A DNA stretch of 64,000 bases from Chryseobacterium defluvii (GTDB taxonomy: Bacteria > Bacteroidota > Bacteroidia > Flavobacteriales > Weeksellaceae). Each line of letters begins with the position of its first letter. Positions within the stretch are counted from its first letter, which is position 1. The DNA is taken from the NCBI RefSeq assembly GCF_003634775.1, contig NZ_RBXB01000003.1, forward strand, positions 124,001-188,000. Direction: 5' to 3'. The position numbers and the translations under genes are program-made. Below the pieces are notes generated by a model, which saw only the letters and a program-made list of their open reading frames with translations, was not told the origin of the DNA and made no database searches. Positions 1-9,999 of the stretch are shown piece after piece.

Positions 1-162
1 AAGACTGATAAAGGGTTTATTAAGAAACCAAGAAATCAAAAAGACCTCATTTCTCAGCTTCCTGAGTTGAAAGATTCTCTTACAGAGTTTTTTAAGTCTA
101 ACAAAATAAAATTTGATAAAGAAGAAGATTTAGTAAAATTAGTGAAGTTCTTGAATCAATAA
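1..162 (+). CDS. 3' end of a protein of unknown function (partial)
   Basis: An open frame enters from the left edge and stops with TAA at 160-162, giving 53 C-terminal residues that are rich in lysine and acidic residues and look helical. The start lies outside the window. The stop is followed at once by a strong hairpin terminator, which supports this as a real gene end. Too little is visible to assign a family. Confidence 0.6.
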   Translation, partial: KTDKGFIKKPRNQKDLISQLPELKDSLTEFFKSNKIKFDKEEDLVKLVKFLNQ

Positions 163-166
163 AAAT

Positions 167-198
167 AAAGCCTTGTAAAGTTTACAAGGCTTTTTTAT
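167..198. terminator. Bidirectional rho-independent terminator
   Basis: A perfect 12-bp stem (168-179 with 181-192) has a 1-nt centre and is followed by a T run on the plus strand and preceded by an A-rich stretch. It sits between the convergent ends of the partial left gene and metF, so it can serve both. Confidence 0.85.
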
Positions 199-1157
199 TA
201 AAATAATTCTCCGGCCACTTTCTTAATATTATCACTTTTTCCCATAGAGTAAAAATGCAATACCGGTACTCCGAAATCAAGGAGTTCTTTGCACTGAGTA
301 ATCGCCCACTCTATTCCGATTTCCTTTACAGCTTCATTATTTTTTGCTTTTTCCACTTCATTGATTAATTCTTCAGGTAAATCAATTTTAAAAACCTGTG
401 GAAGTAATTTTAAGTGTTTTTTAGTGGCAATAGGTTTGATTCCGGGAATAATAGGAATGGTAATGCCCATTTCTCTGGCTTTTTGTACAAACTCAATGAA
501 TCTTTTATTATCAAAAAACATTTGGGTTACAATATAATCTGCTCCTGCATCCACTTTTTCTTTCAGCCATTTCAGGTCATAGTTCATGGATGGAGCCTCA
601 ATATGCTTTTCAGGATATCCGGCTACTCCAATGCAGAATTTATTATGTTCATCACAAATCTGGTCATCATCATGAAGGTACTTACCACGTCCTAAATTAT
701 TGATCTGATGCACCAGATCCATTGCACTTGCATGTCCTCCGGGAGTAGGCTCGAAATATTGGTGGCCCTTCATGGCATCACCTCTCAGGGCCATTACATT
801 ATCAATTCCAAGATACATACAATCTACCAGAAGGTATTCTGTTTCTTCTTTGGTAAAGCCACCGCAAAGTAAGTGTGGAACGGTATCCACATTATATTTA
901 TGCTGAATGGCAGCACAAATTCCCAATGTTCCGGGACGCATTCTGGTGATCCGGCGTTCCATCAAGCCATTTCCCTTATCTATGTAAATGTATTCTTCTC
1001 TGGAAGTGGTAACGTCAATGAATGGAGGTTTGAACTCCATCAGCGGATCAATGTTCCGGTATAGGTCTTCAATCCCGATTCCTTTTTGTGGTGGAACTAC
1101 TTCTAACGAGAATAAAGTTTTTCCATTTGCCTTTTTTATATGTTCAGTAATCTTCAT
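198..1157 (-). CDS. metF: 5,10-methylenetetrahydrofolate reductase
   Basis: A 319-residue protein with the MetF TIM-barrel pattern: FSLEVVPP near the N-terminus carries the expected catalytic glutamate, ALRGD in the middle is the flavin-side aspartate motif, and GVAGYPEKH follows. MetF reduces methylene-THF to methyl-THF in the cytosol with FAD, supplying the methyl group for MetH. It is the last gene of the minus-strand methionine run and lies 92 bp after the C-terminal half of metH. The length is usual for bacterial MetF. It ends directly at the shared terminator. Confidence 0.96.
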   Translation of the reverse strand: MKITEHIKKANGKTLFSLEVVPPQKGIGIEDLYRNIDPLMEFKPPFIDVTTSREEYIYIDKGNGLMERRITRMRPGTLGICAAIQHKYNVDTVPHLLCGGFTKEETEYLLVDCMYLGIDNVMALRGDAMKGHQYFEPTPGGHASAMDLVHQINNLGRGKYLHDDDQICDEHNKFCIGVAGYPEKHIEAPSMNYDLKWLKEKVDAGADYIVTQMFFDNKRFIEFVQKAREMGITIPIIPGIKPIATKKHLKLLPQVFKIDLPEELINEVEKAKNNEAVKEIGIEWAITQCKELLDFGVPVLHFYSMGKSDNIKKVAGELF

Positions 1158-1184
1158 TTTATATTTTAGTTGTTAATCGACAGT

Positions 1185-1235
1185 TATCTGGTTGATAGTT
1201 TTGACTGCAAATAATCCGCAACCAGATAAACTATC
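1185..1235 (-). repeat. Interleaved inverted repeats between metH C-half and metF
   Basis: Two short perfect inverted repeats overlap here. TATCTGGTTG at 1185-1194 pairs with CAACCAGATA at 1219-1228, and GATAGTTT at 1194-1201 pairs with AAACTATC at 1228-1235. The arm order is interleaved rather than nested, so in RNA they would be mutually exclusive or form a pseudoknot-like fold. Function is unknown. Confidence 0.5.
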
Positions 1236-1249
1236 CACCGCAGACTTCA

Positions 1250-3907
1250 TTACGCTAAATTTGGAGAAAGCCATTTTTTCGCTTCCTCAATACTGCATCC
1301 TCTTCTTGCAGCATAATCTTTCAGTTGATCTTCTGTAATTTTTCCAAGCCCGAAATATTTGGCGTGCGGACTCCCGAAATAATACCCGGAAACCGAAGCC
1401 GTGGGGAACATCGCCAAACTTTCAGTAAGGAAAACCCCTATATTTTCTTCCACTTTCAACAGATCCCAAATGGTTTTCTTTTCCAGATGGTCAGGACAAG
1501 CCGGATATCCCGGAGCCGGACGGATTCCTTTATATTTTTCAGCAATCAGTTCTTCGTTGCTTAAATTCTCCTGGTTAGCATATCCCCAATATTGGGTTCT
1601 CACCTTTTTATGTAAAAATTCAGCAAAAGCTTCTGCAAACCTGTCCGCAAGAGCTTTTACCATAATTGCATTGTAGTCATCATTTGCTTTTTCGTATTCA
1701 GCAGCAAGTTCATCGGTTCCGAAGCCTGCAGTCACACAGAAAACACCCACATAATCAGTTTTTCCTGAACTTTGTGGAGCAATAAAATCACTTAAAGCCA
1801 AATATTCTTTGCCTTTTGATCTCTGAGCCTGCTGTCTTAGTGTTAAAAATTTAACCTTTTCTTTATCATGTTCATCATAAACAAGAATATCATCGGTGTC
1901 ATTGGAATTGGCTTTAAAAATTCCGAAAATAGCTTTTGCAGTTAATAGTTTTTCATCAAGAATTTTTTTAAGAATCACCTGTGCATCTTTGAATAATTCT
2001 TTTGCCTGTATTCCAACTATCTCATCTTCCAAAATATTCGGATATTTTCCATGCAGGTCCCAGCTTCTGAAAAACGGTGACCAGTCAATAAAAGGCAACA
2101 GCTCTCTCAAATCCTGATCTTCAATAACAGTTATTCCCAGCTGATTTGGAGTGAAAATTTCTTCGTTTTGCCAATCAATTGTAAATTTGTCTTTTCTGGC
2201 ATCTTCAATGGCAACATAATCTTTATCAACCTGCCTGTTCAAAAACTTTTCCCGGAAATCAGAATAATCATTTTTTAAGTTCTCAACATATTCTTTATTT
2301 CTGTCTCCTAATAATGAGCTCACCACGTTTACCGCTCTCGACGCATCATTCACATGAACTACCGCATTTTTGTATTTCAAATCGATTTTTACGGCGGTAT
2401 GTGCTTTTGAAGTCGTTGCCCCTCCTATTAACAATGGAAAGTCAAGATTTTGTCTTTCCAGTTCGGAGGCGATATAAACCATTTCATCTAGACTTGGAGT
2501 AATCAGGCCGCTTAATCCGATGACATCCACTTTTTCTTCAATAGCCGTCTGAATAATTTTTTCGGCAGGAACCATCACACCCAGGTCAACAATTTCATAA
2601 TTATTGCATCCCAGAACCACACTCACAATATTTTTACCAATATCGTGAACATCTCCTTTTACCGTTGCCATTAATATTTTCCCATTAGCCGGTTTTGTGC
2701 CGTCTTTTTCCGCTTCAATGAACGGCTGTAAGTAAGCAACCGCTTTTTTCATTACCCTTGCCGATTTTACTACTTGTGGAAGGAACATTTTCCCACTGCC
2801 GAACAAATCTCCGACAACACCCATTCCGGTCATCAAATTGATTTCAATAACATGTAAGGGTTTTGCCGCCTGTTGCCTTGCTTCTTCAACATCTTCTTCG
2901 ATAAAACGATCGATACCTTTTACCAACGCATGAGTGATTCTTTCCTGTAACGGATGGTTTCTCCACTCCAAATCCTCAACTTTTTCCTTTTTAACGGATT
3001 TGTGTTTCTCGGAATAGTCTAAAAGCCGTTCTGTAGCATCTTCTCTTTTATCAAGAATAACATCTTCTACAAGTTCCAGAAGCTCTTTATTAATTTCATC
3101 ATAAACCTCCAACATCGCCGGGTTTACAATTCCCATATTCATTCCCGCCTGAATGGCATGATAAAGAAATACCGAGTGCATCGCTTCTCTCACCGTATCA
3201 TTTCCACGGAACGAAAATGAAACGTTGCTTACTCCTCCACTCACCGATGCATACGGAAGATTTTGGCGAACCCATCTCGTTGCTTCAATGAAATCGATAG
3301 CATTTCTTCGGTGTTCATCCATTCCTGTTGCAACGGGGAAAATATTTAGATCGAAAATAATGTCTTCGGCAGGGAAATTCAGCTGATTAACTAAAATATC
3401 ATAAGAACGTTTTGAAATCTCAATTCTACGTTCATACGTGTCGGCTTGTCCTACTTCATCGAAGGCCATGACGATCACAGCTGCTCCATATCTTTTAATG
3501 GCTTTTGCTTGCTTGATGAATTCTTCTTCGCCTCCTTTCAAGCTTATGGAGTTGACTACACATTTTCCTTGTGCTACCTGAAGCCCGGCTTCCAGAATCT
3601 CCCATTTTGAAGAATCCACCATGATAGGGATTCTTGCGATATCCGGTTCGGAAGCAATAAGGTTCAGGAATTTAATCATGGAAGCTTTTCCATCAATTAA
3701 GCCATCATCAAAATTAACATCGAGAATCTGTGCCCCACCTTCAACCTGATGGCGGGCAATATCTAATGCTTCAGCAAATTTTTCTTCTTTTATTAATCTT
3801 AAAAATTTCTTGGACCCGGCCACATTGGTTCTTTCACCAACATTAATAAAATTACTCTCCGGTGTTATGATAAGAGGCTCAAGCCCCGATAATCTTAAAT
3901 ATCTCAT
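1250..3907 (-). CDS. metH: Methionine synthase, C-terminal half (folate, B12 and activation domains)
   Basis: This 885-residue protein corresponds to MetH without its homocysteine-binding domain. In order: a pterin/methyl-THF-binding barrel (about 1-290, with [12 protein letters not shown] near residue 21), the helical cap and B12-binding domain (DVHDIG at 419-424, with His421 as the expected cobalt ligand), and the AdoMet-dependent reactivation domain (about 560-885, with [12 protein letters not shown] at 796-807). It transfers methyl from methyl-THF through cobalamin. The homocysteine/zinc half is a separate gene at 5091-6101, with a desaturase between them. The gap to the desaturase is only 7 bp, so the two are very likely cotranscribed. 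Confidence 0.95.
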   Translation of the reverse strand: MRYLRLSGLEPLIITPESNFINVGERTNVAGSKKFLRLIKEEKFAEALDIARHQVEGGAQILDVNFDDGLIDGKASMIKFLNLIASEPDIARIPIMVDSSKWEILEAGLQVAQGKCVVNSISLKGGEEEFIKQAKAIKRYGAAVIVMAFDEVGQADTYERRIEISKRSYDILVNQLNFPAEDIIFDLNIFPVATGMDEHRRNAIDFIEATRWVRQNLPYASVSGGVSNVSFSFRGNDTVREAMHSVFLYHAIQAGMNMGIVNPAMLEVYDEINKELLELVEDVILDKREDATERLLDYSEKHKSVKKEKVEDLEWRNHPLQERITHALVKGIDRFIEEDVEEARQQAAKPLHVIEINLMTGMGVVGDLFGSGKMFLPQVVKSARVMKKAVAYLQPFIEAEKDGTKPANGKILMATVKGDVHDIGKNIVSVVLGCNNYEIVDLGVMVPAEKIIQTAIEEKVDVIGLSGLITPSLDEMVYIASELERQNLDFPLLIGGATTSKAHTAVKIDLKYKNAVVHVNDASRAVNVVSSLLGDRNKEYVENLKNDYSDFREKFLNRQVDKDYVAIEDARKDKFTIDWQNEEIFTPNQLGITVIEDQDLRELLPFIDWSPFFRSWDLHGKYPNILEDEIVGIQAKELFKDAQVILKKILDEKLLTAKAIFGIFKANSNDTDDILVYDEHDKEKVKFLTLRQQAQRSKGKEYLALSDFIAPQSSGKTDYVGVFCVTAGFGTDELAAEYEKANDDYNAIMVKALADRFAEAFAEFLHKKVRTQYWGYANQENLSNEELIAEKYKGIRPAPGYPACPDHLEKKTIWDLLKVEENIGVFLTESLAMFPTASVSGYYFGSPHAKYFGLGKITEDQLKDYAARRGCSIEEAKKWLSPNLA

Positions 3908-3914
3908 TCGGTTT

Positions 3915-5006
3915 TTATTCTTCTAAAATGTAATATGCATTGTTTGCATTTTGCTTAAGCAAATCCACATGTTTGCCTAAAGCTGTTAAAATGGGAAATC
4001 TTTTATACGCCAGATTATGTTCTTTTGCGAACTTTTCGATCTCATCTGTAATTTCATTATAATACAGATAGCTGTAATTAGGAAATAAATGGTGGGCAAC
4101 ATGAAAATTGAAATTTCCCAAAACATTTCTCACCAACCAATTATTTTCCTTTAAATCATTCGTCACTTCAAACTGGTGTTGAAGCCAGCTGAAAGGCAGT
4201 CCGTTTTTTTCATCCAATTTCGGAAAAGCATTATCAGGAAGCGGATGTAAAGGCAATAAAACAAACAGCGCAAAAATACTTGCGGCAATCACCTGTAAAA
4301 ACCAAGCTCCCAGAGCGAGTCCAACTGATACTTTAAAAAACAGAACAGGAACTACAATCTGATAAAAGAAATAAAATAATTTGTAACCTATCATTTTCAC
4401 TTTTTCTATAGTGGGAATGGAACCCTGGGTTTTTAAAATCACTCTTTCATTATCAAAAAAATCCCTGAAATCCCTGATGAACATCCAATTGAATAAATAT
4501 AAAGGATATACCAAAAAGAAAAACTTATGCTGGTATTTTTGAATTCCTTTTGCTTTGATCCATGGAATAATTAAAAGTAAACCACTTTGTTCAATATCCG
4601 TATCCCACCCATCCACATTCGGGTAAGCATGATGGCTTGCAATATGTCTTTTTTTCCAGATGTAGGAATTGGCTCCCACAAAATCAAAAATCTGCAATAC
4701 CAGCCCATTCAATCTTTTGCTTTTATAAATATTATTATGGGCAGCCTCATGAATGAGATTCAGATAAATCAGAACCAATGAAATGCCCATTAATACAAAA
4801 CTGAGGATATAGACCCCTGGCTTATCTGCATTAAAAACGGCAAAGAAATATAAACCAAAATAAACCAAAGGCAAAATGATTGCTTTGATCTGGATATAAA
4901 TATCCCTATTCTCGGGAATTGCTTCTACTCGCTGGTTCACTTTCTTTCTTAGTTCATTAAATAATTTTACATCATCTGAATTTTTTAAGTAACTCGGCTT
5001 TTCCAT
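3915..5006 (-). CDS. Membrane fatty acid (acyl-CoA/acyl-lipid) desaturase
   Basis: A 363-residue membrane protein with three histidine boxes: HEAAH at 86-90, HIASHH at 121-126 and HVAHH at 302-306. These are the di-iron ligands of the membrane desaturase superfamily. Hydrophobic segments lie at about 40-58, 65-85, 145-175 and 210-255. It should insert a double bond into a membrane acyl chain using O2 and an electron donor; regiospecificity cannot be read from sequence. Its position is unusual: it separates the two halves of metH on the same strand, with 84 bp before it and 7 bp after it. No N-terminal cytochrome b5 domain is present. Confidence 0.88.
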   Translation of the reverse strand: MEKPSYLKNSDDVKLFNELRKKVNQRVEAIPENRDIYIQIKAIILPLVYFGLYFFAVFNADKPGVYILSFVLMGISLVLIYLNLIHEAAHNNIYKSKRLNGLVLQIFDFVGANSYIWKKRHIASHHAYPNVDGWDTDIEQSGLLLIIPWIKAKGIQKYQHKFFFLVYPLYLFNWMFIRDFRDFFDNERVILKTQGSIPTIEKVKMIGYKLFYFFYQIVVPVLFFKVSVGLALGAWFLQVIAASIFALFVLLPLHPLPDNAFPKLDEKNGLPFSWLQHQFEVTNDLKENNWLVRNVLGNFNFHVAHHLFPNYSYLYYNEITDEIEKFAKEHNLAYKRFPILTALGKHVDLLKQNANNAYYILEE

Positions 5007-5090
5007 TATTATTAAATTTTGTGGTTTATTTAAAGATAATATTTATAACCTTGTCCTCATATCCTGTTTTAATTAAAAAAATCTATCAAA

Positions 5091-6101
5091 TCAGACAAAT
5101 TCCTTCAATTTTCTTGGCTGATAATTCTGCACCAGATCTGAAATTGCTTTTATATGATCCGGCGTTGTTCCGCAACAGCCTCCAATAATATTGATCAATC
5201 CTTTTTCAACATATTCTTTAATCTGCTCCGCCATAAATTCCGGGGTCTCATCATATTTTCCAAAAGCATTAGGTAAACCCGCATTCGGATATGCTGAAAC
5301 ATAAAATTGCGAATTATGAGCCAGTGTTTCCAGATAAGGTGTCAATTGATTGGCTCCCAACGCACAGTTGAACCCCACACTTAAAAGGTTCAAATGGGAA
5401 ATGGAAATTAAAAAAGCTTCTGCAGTCTGTCCACTCAAGGTTCTTCCTGAAGCATCGGTAATTGTTCCTGAAACCATGATCGGAATTTTAATCCCCCTTT
5501 CATCCTGAATTTCATCAATGGCAAACAAAGCTGCTTTTGCATTCAGAGTATCAAAAATTGTTTCCACCAACAAAATATCTGATCCTCCGTCTAACAGTGC
5601 TTCAGCTTGTTGTTTATAGGCAATTCTCAATTCGTCAAAAGTAATGGCCCTGTAACCCGGGTCATTGACATCAGGGCTTAGACTTGCCGTTTTATTGGTA
5701 GGTCCGATAGATCCTGCCACAAACCTCGGCTTATCCGGATTTTTGGCAGTGTATTCATCACAGGCTTTTCTGGCAATTTTTGCAGATTCATAATTCAGTT
5801 CGTATACTAAATCTTCCATGTAGTAATCTGCCATTGCAATGGTAGTTCCGGAGAAAGTATTCGTTTCAATGATGTCTGCTCCTGCTTCCAGGTATTTTTT
5901 ATGAACTTCTTCAATAGCTTGAGGCTGCGTTAAAGAAAGTAAATCATTATTTCCTTTCACAGGATGTTCCCAATCTTTGAAACGCTCTCCACGATAGTCT
6001 TCTTCCTCGAATTTGTATCGCTGAAGCATCGTTCCCATCGCTCCGTCAAGAATTAAAATTCTTTCGGATAATGCTTTGTATAATTGTTCTGAATTTTTCA
6101 T
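5091..6101 (-). CDS. metH: Methionine synthase, N-terminal homocysteine S-methyltransferase half
   Basis: A 336-residue homocysteine-binding barrel. [11 protein letters not shown] opens the domain, and the zinc ligands are visible as Cys246 in GFNCALG and Cys309/Cys310 in GGCCGTT. It matches the first domain of MetH and stops before the folate domain, which is encoded separately at 1250-3907. Alone it lacks folate and cobalamin domains, so it presumably works with the other half. It lies 56 bp after metZ, and a large palindrome fills that gap. Confidence 0.93.
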   Translation of the reverse strand: MKNSEQLYKALSERILILDGAMGTMLQRYKFEEEDYRGERFKDWEHPVKGNNDLLSLTQPQAIEEVHKKYLEAGADIIETNTFSGTTIAMADYYMEDLVYELNYESAKIARKACDEYTAKNPDKPRFVAGSIGPTNKTASLSPDVNDPGYRAITFDELRIAYKQQAEALLDGGSDILLVETIFDTLNAKAALFAIDEIQDERGIKIPIMVSGTITDASGRTLSGQTAEAFLISISHLNLLSVGFNCALGANQLTPYLETLAHNSQFYVSAYPNAGLPNAFGKYDETPEFMAEQIKEYVEKGLINIIGGCCGTTPDHIKAISDLVQNYQPRKLKEFV

Positions 6102-6118
6102 TTTTTATTTTGATTTGA

Positions 6119-6153
6119 GAGCCTTGTCAAGGTTTTAAACCTTGACAAGGCTC
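6119..6153. repeat. 35-bp near-perfect palindrome between metZ and metH N-half
   Basis: Two 17-nt arms (6119-6135 and 6137-6153) are perfect reverse complements around one central base. In the minus-strand mRNA this forms a very stable hairpin. A T-rich stretch (GAATTTTTCATTTTTTATTTT read on the plus strand) follows on one side but is already at the metH start, so the hairpin may partly terminate or stabilise segments of the operon transcript. It could also be a dispersed palindromic repeat. Confidence 0.75.
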
Positions 6154-6157
6154 ATTG

Positions 6158-7318
6158 TTAATCTAATGCCTGTCTTAAATCTGCGATGATATCTTCTACA
6201 TTTTCCAAACCAACGGAGCAGCGAACCAAACCAGCTGTAATTCCTACTTCATTTCTTTCTTCTTCCGTTAACTTTGAATGTGTTGTTGAGGCCGGATGGG
6301 TTACGATCGTTCTTGTATCACCCAGATTGGCAGAAAGAGAACACATTTTGATGTTATCTAAAAATTTTCTTCCGCCTTCAATTCCTCCTTTGATTTCAAA
6401 AGCAACAATATTTCCACCTAATTTCATCTGCTTCTTTGCAATTTCATAGCTTGGATGAGACGGTAGGAACGGATATTTCGTCAGTTCTACATTCGGATGA
6501 CTCTCTAAAAATTCGGCAACTTTTAAAGCGTTTTCACAATGCTTTTCAACTCGTATGGCCAATGTTTCCAAACTTTTTGATAAAACCCATGCATTGAAAG
6601 GGGACATTGCAGGACCTGTGTTTCTTGCAAAAAGATAAATTTCTCTTATCAGATCTGCTTTTCCTACTGCCACACCTCCTAAAACCCTTCCTTGCCCGTC
6701 AATCAGCTTTGTTGCGGAATGTACAACAATATCTGCACCATATTTTATAGGCTGTTGAAGATAAGGTGTTGCAAAACAGTTGTCTACAATAAAGATCAGA
6801 TTATGTTTCTTAGCAATCTGCCCGAAAAACTCAAGGTCTAAGATCTCAATTGCCGGATTGGTGGGGGTTTCAAGATATAAGATTTTAGTATTTGTCTGAA
6901 TGTATTGTTCAACATTTTGTGCATCTTCGGCTTTGAAATATGTTGTTTCGATATTCCATTTTGGGAAATATTTGGTAAACAACGTGTGGGTTGATCCGAA
7001 AACCGACTGACAGCTTACAATATGATCTCCTGCATTCAATAAGGTGGCAAAAGTTGAGTAGATGGCAGCCATTCCTGTTGCAAAAGCATATCCTGCTTCC
7101 GCACCTTCCATTTTAGCAATCTTATCGGTGAACTCCGTTACATTAGGATTGGAAAAACGGCTGTACAAATTTTTAGGCTTTTCTTCAGCAAAACTCGCCC
7201 TCATATCCTCAGCATCCTGAAAAATAAAGCTGGATGTAAGATACAACGGTGTAGAGTGCTCATCAAACTGGGTTCTTTCAGTTTGCGTTCTTATTGCCAA
7301 TGTTTCAAAATTTTCCAT
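6158..7318 (-). CDS. metZ: PLP-dependent O-acyl-homoserine sulfhydrylase (Cys/Met metabolism family)
   Basis: A 386-residue enzyme of the Cys/Met PLP family. It shows YSRFSNPNV near residue 52, the GMAA segment near 82 and the SATKLIDGQG motif, with Lys204 as the expected PLP lysine. The DGQGRVLGG stretch resembles MetZ-type sulfhydrylases more than cystathionine gamma-synthases. It would convert O-acylhomoserine plus sulfide to homocysteine. Because the neighbouring acyltransferase is of the MetX type, the actual substrate may be O-acetylhomoserine; specificity is not readable here. It lies inside the methionine run, downstream of homoserine dehydrogenase. Confidence 0.88.
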   Translation of the reverse strand: MENFETLAIRTQTERTQFDEHSTPLYLTSSFIFQDAEDMRASFAEEKPKNLYSRFSNPNVTEFTDKIAKMEGAEAGYAFATGMAAIYSTFATLLNAGDHIVSCQSVFGSTHTLFTKYFPKWNIETTYFKAEDAQNVEQYIQTNTKILYLETPTNPAIEILDLEFFGQIAKKHNLIFIVDNCFATPYLQQPIKYGADIVVHSATKLIDGQGRVLGGVAVGKADLIREIYLFARNTGPAMSPFNAWVLSKSLETLAIRVEKHCENALKVAEFLESHPNVELTKYPFLPSHPSYEIAKKQMKLGGNIVAFEIKGGIEGGRKFLDNIKMCSLSANLGDTRTIVTHPASTTHSKLTEEERNEVGITAGLVRCSVGLENVEDIIADLRQALD

Positions 7319-7350
7319 ATAGTTTTAATTTGATAATTTAACATTGTATC

Positions 7351-7444
7351 AATATAACAATGTAACAATGAGATTCTTCGTTATACTCAGAATTACAATC
7401 TTGATTATTATTGGTAAACTGTTATATTGCTACATTGTTATATT
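7351..7444. repeat. Inverted repeat in the gap between homoserine dehydrogenase and metZ
   Basis: AATATAACAATGTA at 7351-7364 is perfectly reverse-complementary to 7431-7444, and the match extends to 19 of 20 with one mismatch. The arms enclose about 66 bp of AT-rich sequence. The 129-bp intergenic space carries no ORF. It could be a long RNA stem or a decayed small repeat element. Confidence 0.5.
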
Positions 7445-7447
7445 AAT

Positions 7448-8989
7448 TTATTTGGTTTCACTTACTCTTAAAATATCCCCGAAAACACCTCTTGCAGTAA
7501 CCTGAGCTCCTGCTCCTGCTCCCATAATTACAATCGGGTTTTCACCATAGCTTTCTGTATAGATCTCAAAGATGGAGTCTGATCCTTTTAGCTGGCCTAA
7601 AGCTGAACTTGCAGGAACGGAAATCAATTTTACATCAAGTTCTCCTTTATCTTTCTGTAAATCTCCATGCAAATCTCCGACGTATCTCAAGACATGACCT
7701 TCTGCCTGGTTTTCTTTGATTTTCTGATATTCTTCATCAAGTTCATCCAATCTGGAAAGGAATTCTTGCTTAGAAACAGATAATAAGCTTTCAGGGACAA
7801 GATTTTGAATATTAATGTCATCAAACTCATTGATCAGATCTAATTCTCTTGCCAGAATCAATAGTTTTCTTGCCACGTCATTTCCTGATAAATCTTCTCT
7901 TGGATCTGGTTCAGTATACCCTTTTTCCAATGCTTCGTTAATGATCGTTGAAAATTTGTCATTTCTTAAAGAAAAATTATTGAAGACATAACTTAGCGTT
8001 CCTGAAAATACGCCTTTAATCCTTGTAATATTTTCTCCGGAAAGGTGTAATAATTTGATAGTATCAATTAACGGCAAGCCAGCTCCTACATTCGTTTCAT
8101 ATAAATAACGTCGGTTATTTTTGCTCAACGTATATCTTAGTTTGCGATACTCTTCAATAGGTAAAGTGTTGAAAATTTTATTGGAAGAAACAAGGTCAAA
8201 GCCGTTTTCAGCCAGCGTATGATAGTTTTTAACAAAGTCTTTGCTTGCTGTATTATCGACAACAATTAAGTTTTCCAGTTGATTTTCTTTTGAAAAGTTG
8301 ATCAGCTCATCAACGCTGGAAGGGTTTTCTGCAACCAAAACCTCATCACCCCAATTATTGTCAAAACCTTTCTTATTGAAGGCAATTTTTTTGGAATTGG
8401 CTACAGCAACCACTTTTAGGTCTATCTTTTTCCGTCTTTTAATTTCATCTGAGGATTCCAATACCTGATCGATCAGGGTTTTCCCAACATTTCCATGTCC
8501 GATAATCGCCAGGTGAACAGTTTTAGGTTTTTTGTATATTTCAGATTCAATGATATTTTTTGCTTTTTCGTCCTGCGAGGAAGTCACTACAATATTGACT
8601 CTATTTTCACTGGCAATCTGGTTTAAAAGCAATGGAAAAACATTATTTCTGGCCAGTTCACCAAGAACTTTATTGTAATCTTCAGCTACAAAACCCAAAA
8701 CAGAAACATTATTGATGCTGTAAATCTGGGATACTTTCCCCGATCTTCTTTCTGCTTCAAATTCTTCAATCAGGCATTTTACTGCATTTTCAGCATCATT
8801 TTCATGAACCAGGATTGAAATTCCGTTTTCAATGGCTTGTTGTGAGATTACTCCTACACTGATTCTTGCCAATGTAAGTGCTTTAAAAATTCGTCCGTCT
8901 ACCCCGATTTCTCCAAGGAAATCTTCACCTTCGAATTTGATGATTGATCTGTTTTTTAAGAATTTTATTTCGTTAGCATTATTTCTCAT
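7448..8989 (-). CDS. ACT-domain homoserine dehydrogenase (kinase-less ThrA-like protein)
   Basis: A 513-residue protein that resembles the C-terminal part of bifunctional aspartokinase/homoserine dehydrogenase. Residues about 1-155 look like the paired ACT regulatory segment (SIIKFEGEDFLGEIGV, later NNVSVLGFVAEDYNKVLGEL). The Rossmann motif GHGNVG lies near 165, followed by the catalytic domain with VGAGLPLIDT and GVFSGTLSYVFN. No aspartokinase catalytic domain precedes it; the start lies 3 bp after metX. It reduces aspartate semialdehyde to homoserine with NAD(P)H. The ACT part suggests feedback control by an amino acid (inference). It follows the riboswitch and metX, feeding the methionine branch. 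Confidence 0.85.
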   Translation of the reverse strand: MRNNANEIKFLKNRSIIKFEGEDFLGEIGVDGRIFKALTLARISVGVISQQAIENGISILVHENDAENAVKCLIEEFEAERRSGKVSQIYSINNVSVLGFVAEDYNKVLGELARNNVFPLLLNQIASENRVNIVVTSSQDEKAKNIIESEIYKKPKTVHLAIIGHGNVGKTLIDQVLESSDEIKRRKKIDLKVVAVANSKKIAFNKKGFDNNWGDEVLVAENPSSVDELINFSKENQLENLIVVDNTASKDFVKNYHTLAENGFDLVSSNKIFNTLPIEEYRKLRYTLSKNNRRYLYETNVGAGLPLIDTIKLLHLSGENITRIKGVFSGTLSYVFNNFSLRNDKFSTIINEALEKGYTEPDPREDLSGNDVARKLLILARELDLINEFDDINIQNLVPESLLSVSKQEFLSRLDELDEEYQKIKENQAEGHVLRYVGDLHGDLQKDKGELDVKLISVPASSALGQLKGSDSIFEIYTESYGENPIVIMGAGAGAQVTARGVFGDILRVSETK

Positions 8990-8992
8990 CTT

Positions 8993-9934
8993 CTACAAAA
9001 TATTTTTTATGATGTTATTTAATTGTTCGTATTCCATTAAGAAGGCATCGTGCCCATGTATTGATTGGATCTCATGATAGAAAACATTTTCTTTTTTTTC
9101 TTTCAGTTTTTCGAAGCACATTCGAATTTCTGAAGCAGGAAAAAACAGATCAGAATCTACAGAGATCATGTGCATTCGAGCCTCTATTTTTTCCAGTGCT
9201 TTCTCTTCCGCATTGATGTTCATCAGCAAATGATTCATCAGTTTATATGCTTTTAAACTAAACCTTTCGTTTAAAACATTCCCATGATAAACCAACCAAT
9301 CTTCTGATTCTAACCTTTGCTTTTCCTGATTATATCGAGTTTGAAATCTATTGTTTAATGATTGTGGTGTCCTGTAACACAACATGGCATGAATTCTTGC
9401 TTTTTGTAGTGGATCATCATTGCTGTTCAATAGAAATTTCTGAACAAGGCATTGCGCATGAAGCCAATCGTGGGTTTTATAATCACATGCAATAGGAATA
9501 AAAATTTCTGCCAGTTCCGGCTTTTTAGTAAGCATTTCCCACCCAATTCCTCCACCAAGAGAACCTCCGATAATGGCATATACATTTTCTATGTTTAGAG
9601 CTTCAAGTCCTTTCAAAAAGACATTTGCAATATCCGAAGGAGTGAAATCTTCACATTCATCAATTAAAAAGTCATCATAGCCGTTCCCGGGAATATTGAA
9701 ACACAGAACGGTGTATTTGTTCGTATCAATAACCTGGTTTTCTCCAATTAATTGTTTCCACCAGCCCCTGTTTCCTGAAACATTTGAATTTCCGGTTAAA
9801 GCATGGTTTACCAGAATGATTGGTGCTGTAAACAGGTCTTGCCCGAAAAGCTGATAGCTCAACGGGATATTGCATTCCTCTTTTTGGGAACTGGTTTGAT
9901 ACGAAAAATGAATATAGTTTAGTTCTGTTTTCAA
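8993..9934 (-). CDS. metX: Homoserine O-acetyltransferase-like alpha/beta hydrolase
   Basis: A 313-residue MetX-type alpha/beta hydrolase fold protein. NHALTGNSNV is the oxyanion-region motif, GGSLGGG holds the nucleophilic serine, and HGHDAFL near the C-terminus holds the catalytic histidine; SVDSDLFFP fits the acidic-residue strand. It would acylate homoserine from acyl-CoA. It is slightly shorter than many MetX proteins (about 340-380). It is the first gene after the SAM-I riboswitch and is 3 bp from the homoserine dehydrogenase gene, so control by S-adenosylmethionine is expected. Acetyl versus succinyl preference cannot be told from sequence. Confidence 0.87.
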   Translation of the reverse strand: MKTELNYIHFSYQTSSQKEECNIPLSYQLFGQDLFTAPIILVNHALTGNSNVSGNRGWWKQLIGENQVIDTNKYTVLCFNIPGNGYDDFLIDECEDFTPSDIANVFLKGLEALNIENVYAIIGGSLGGGIGWEMLTKKPELAEIFIPIACDYKTHDWLHAQCLVQKFLLNSNDDPLQKARIHAMLCYRTPQSLNNRFQTRYNQEKQRLESEDWLVYHGNVLNERFSLKAYKLMNHLLMNINAEEKALEKIEARMHMISVDSDLFFPASEIRMCFEKLKEKKENVFYHEIQSIHGHDAFLMEYEQLNNIIKNIL

Positions 9935-9999
9935 TTCTATTATATTTTATAACACAATTGAAAATGCCATGAGAAATGGCTGAAAAGAACTTCAGTGAG

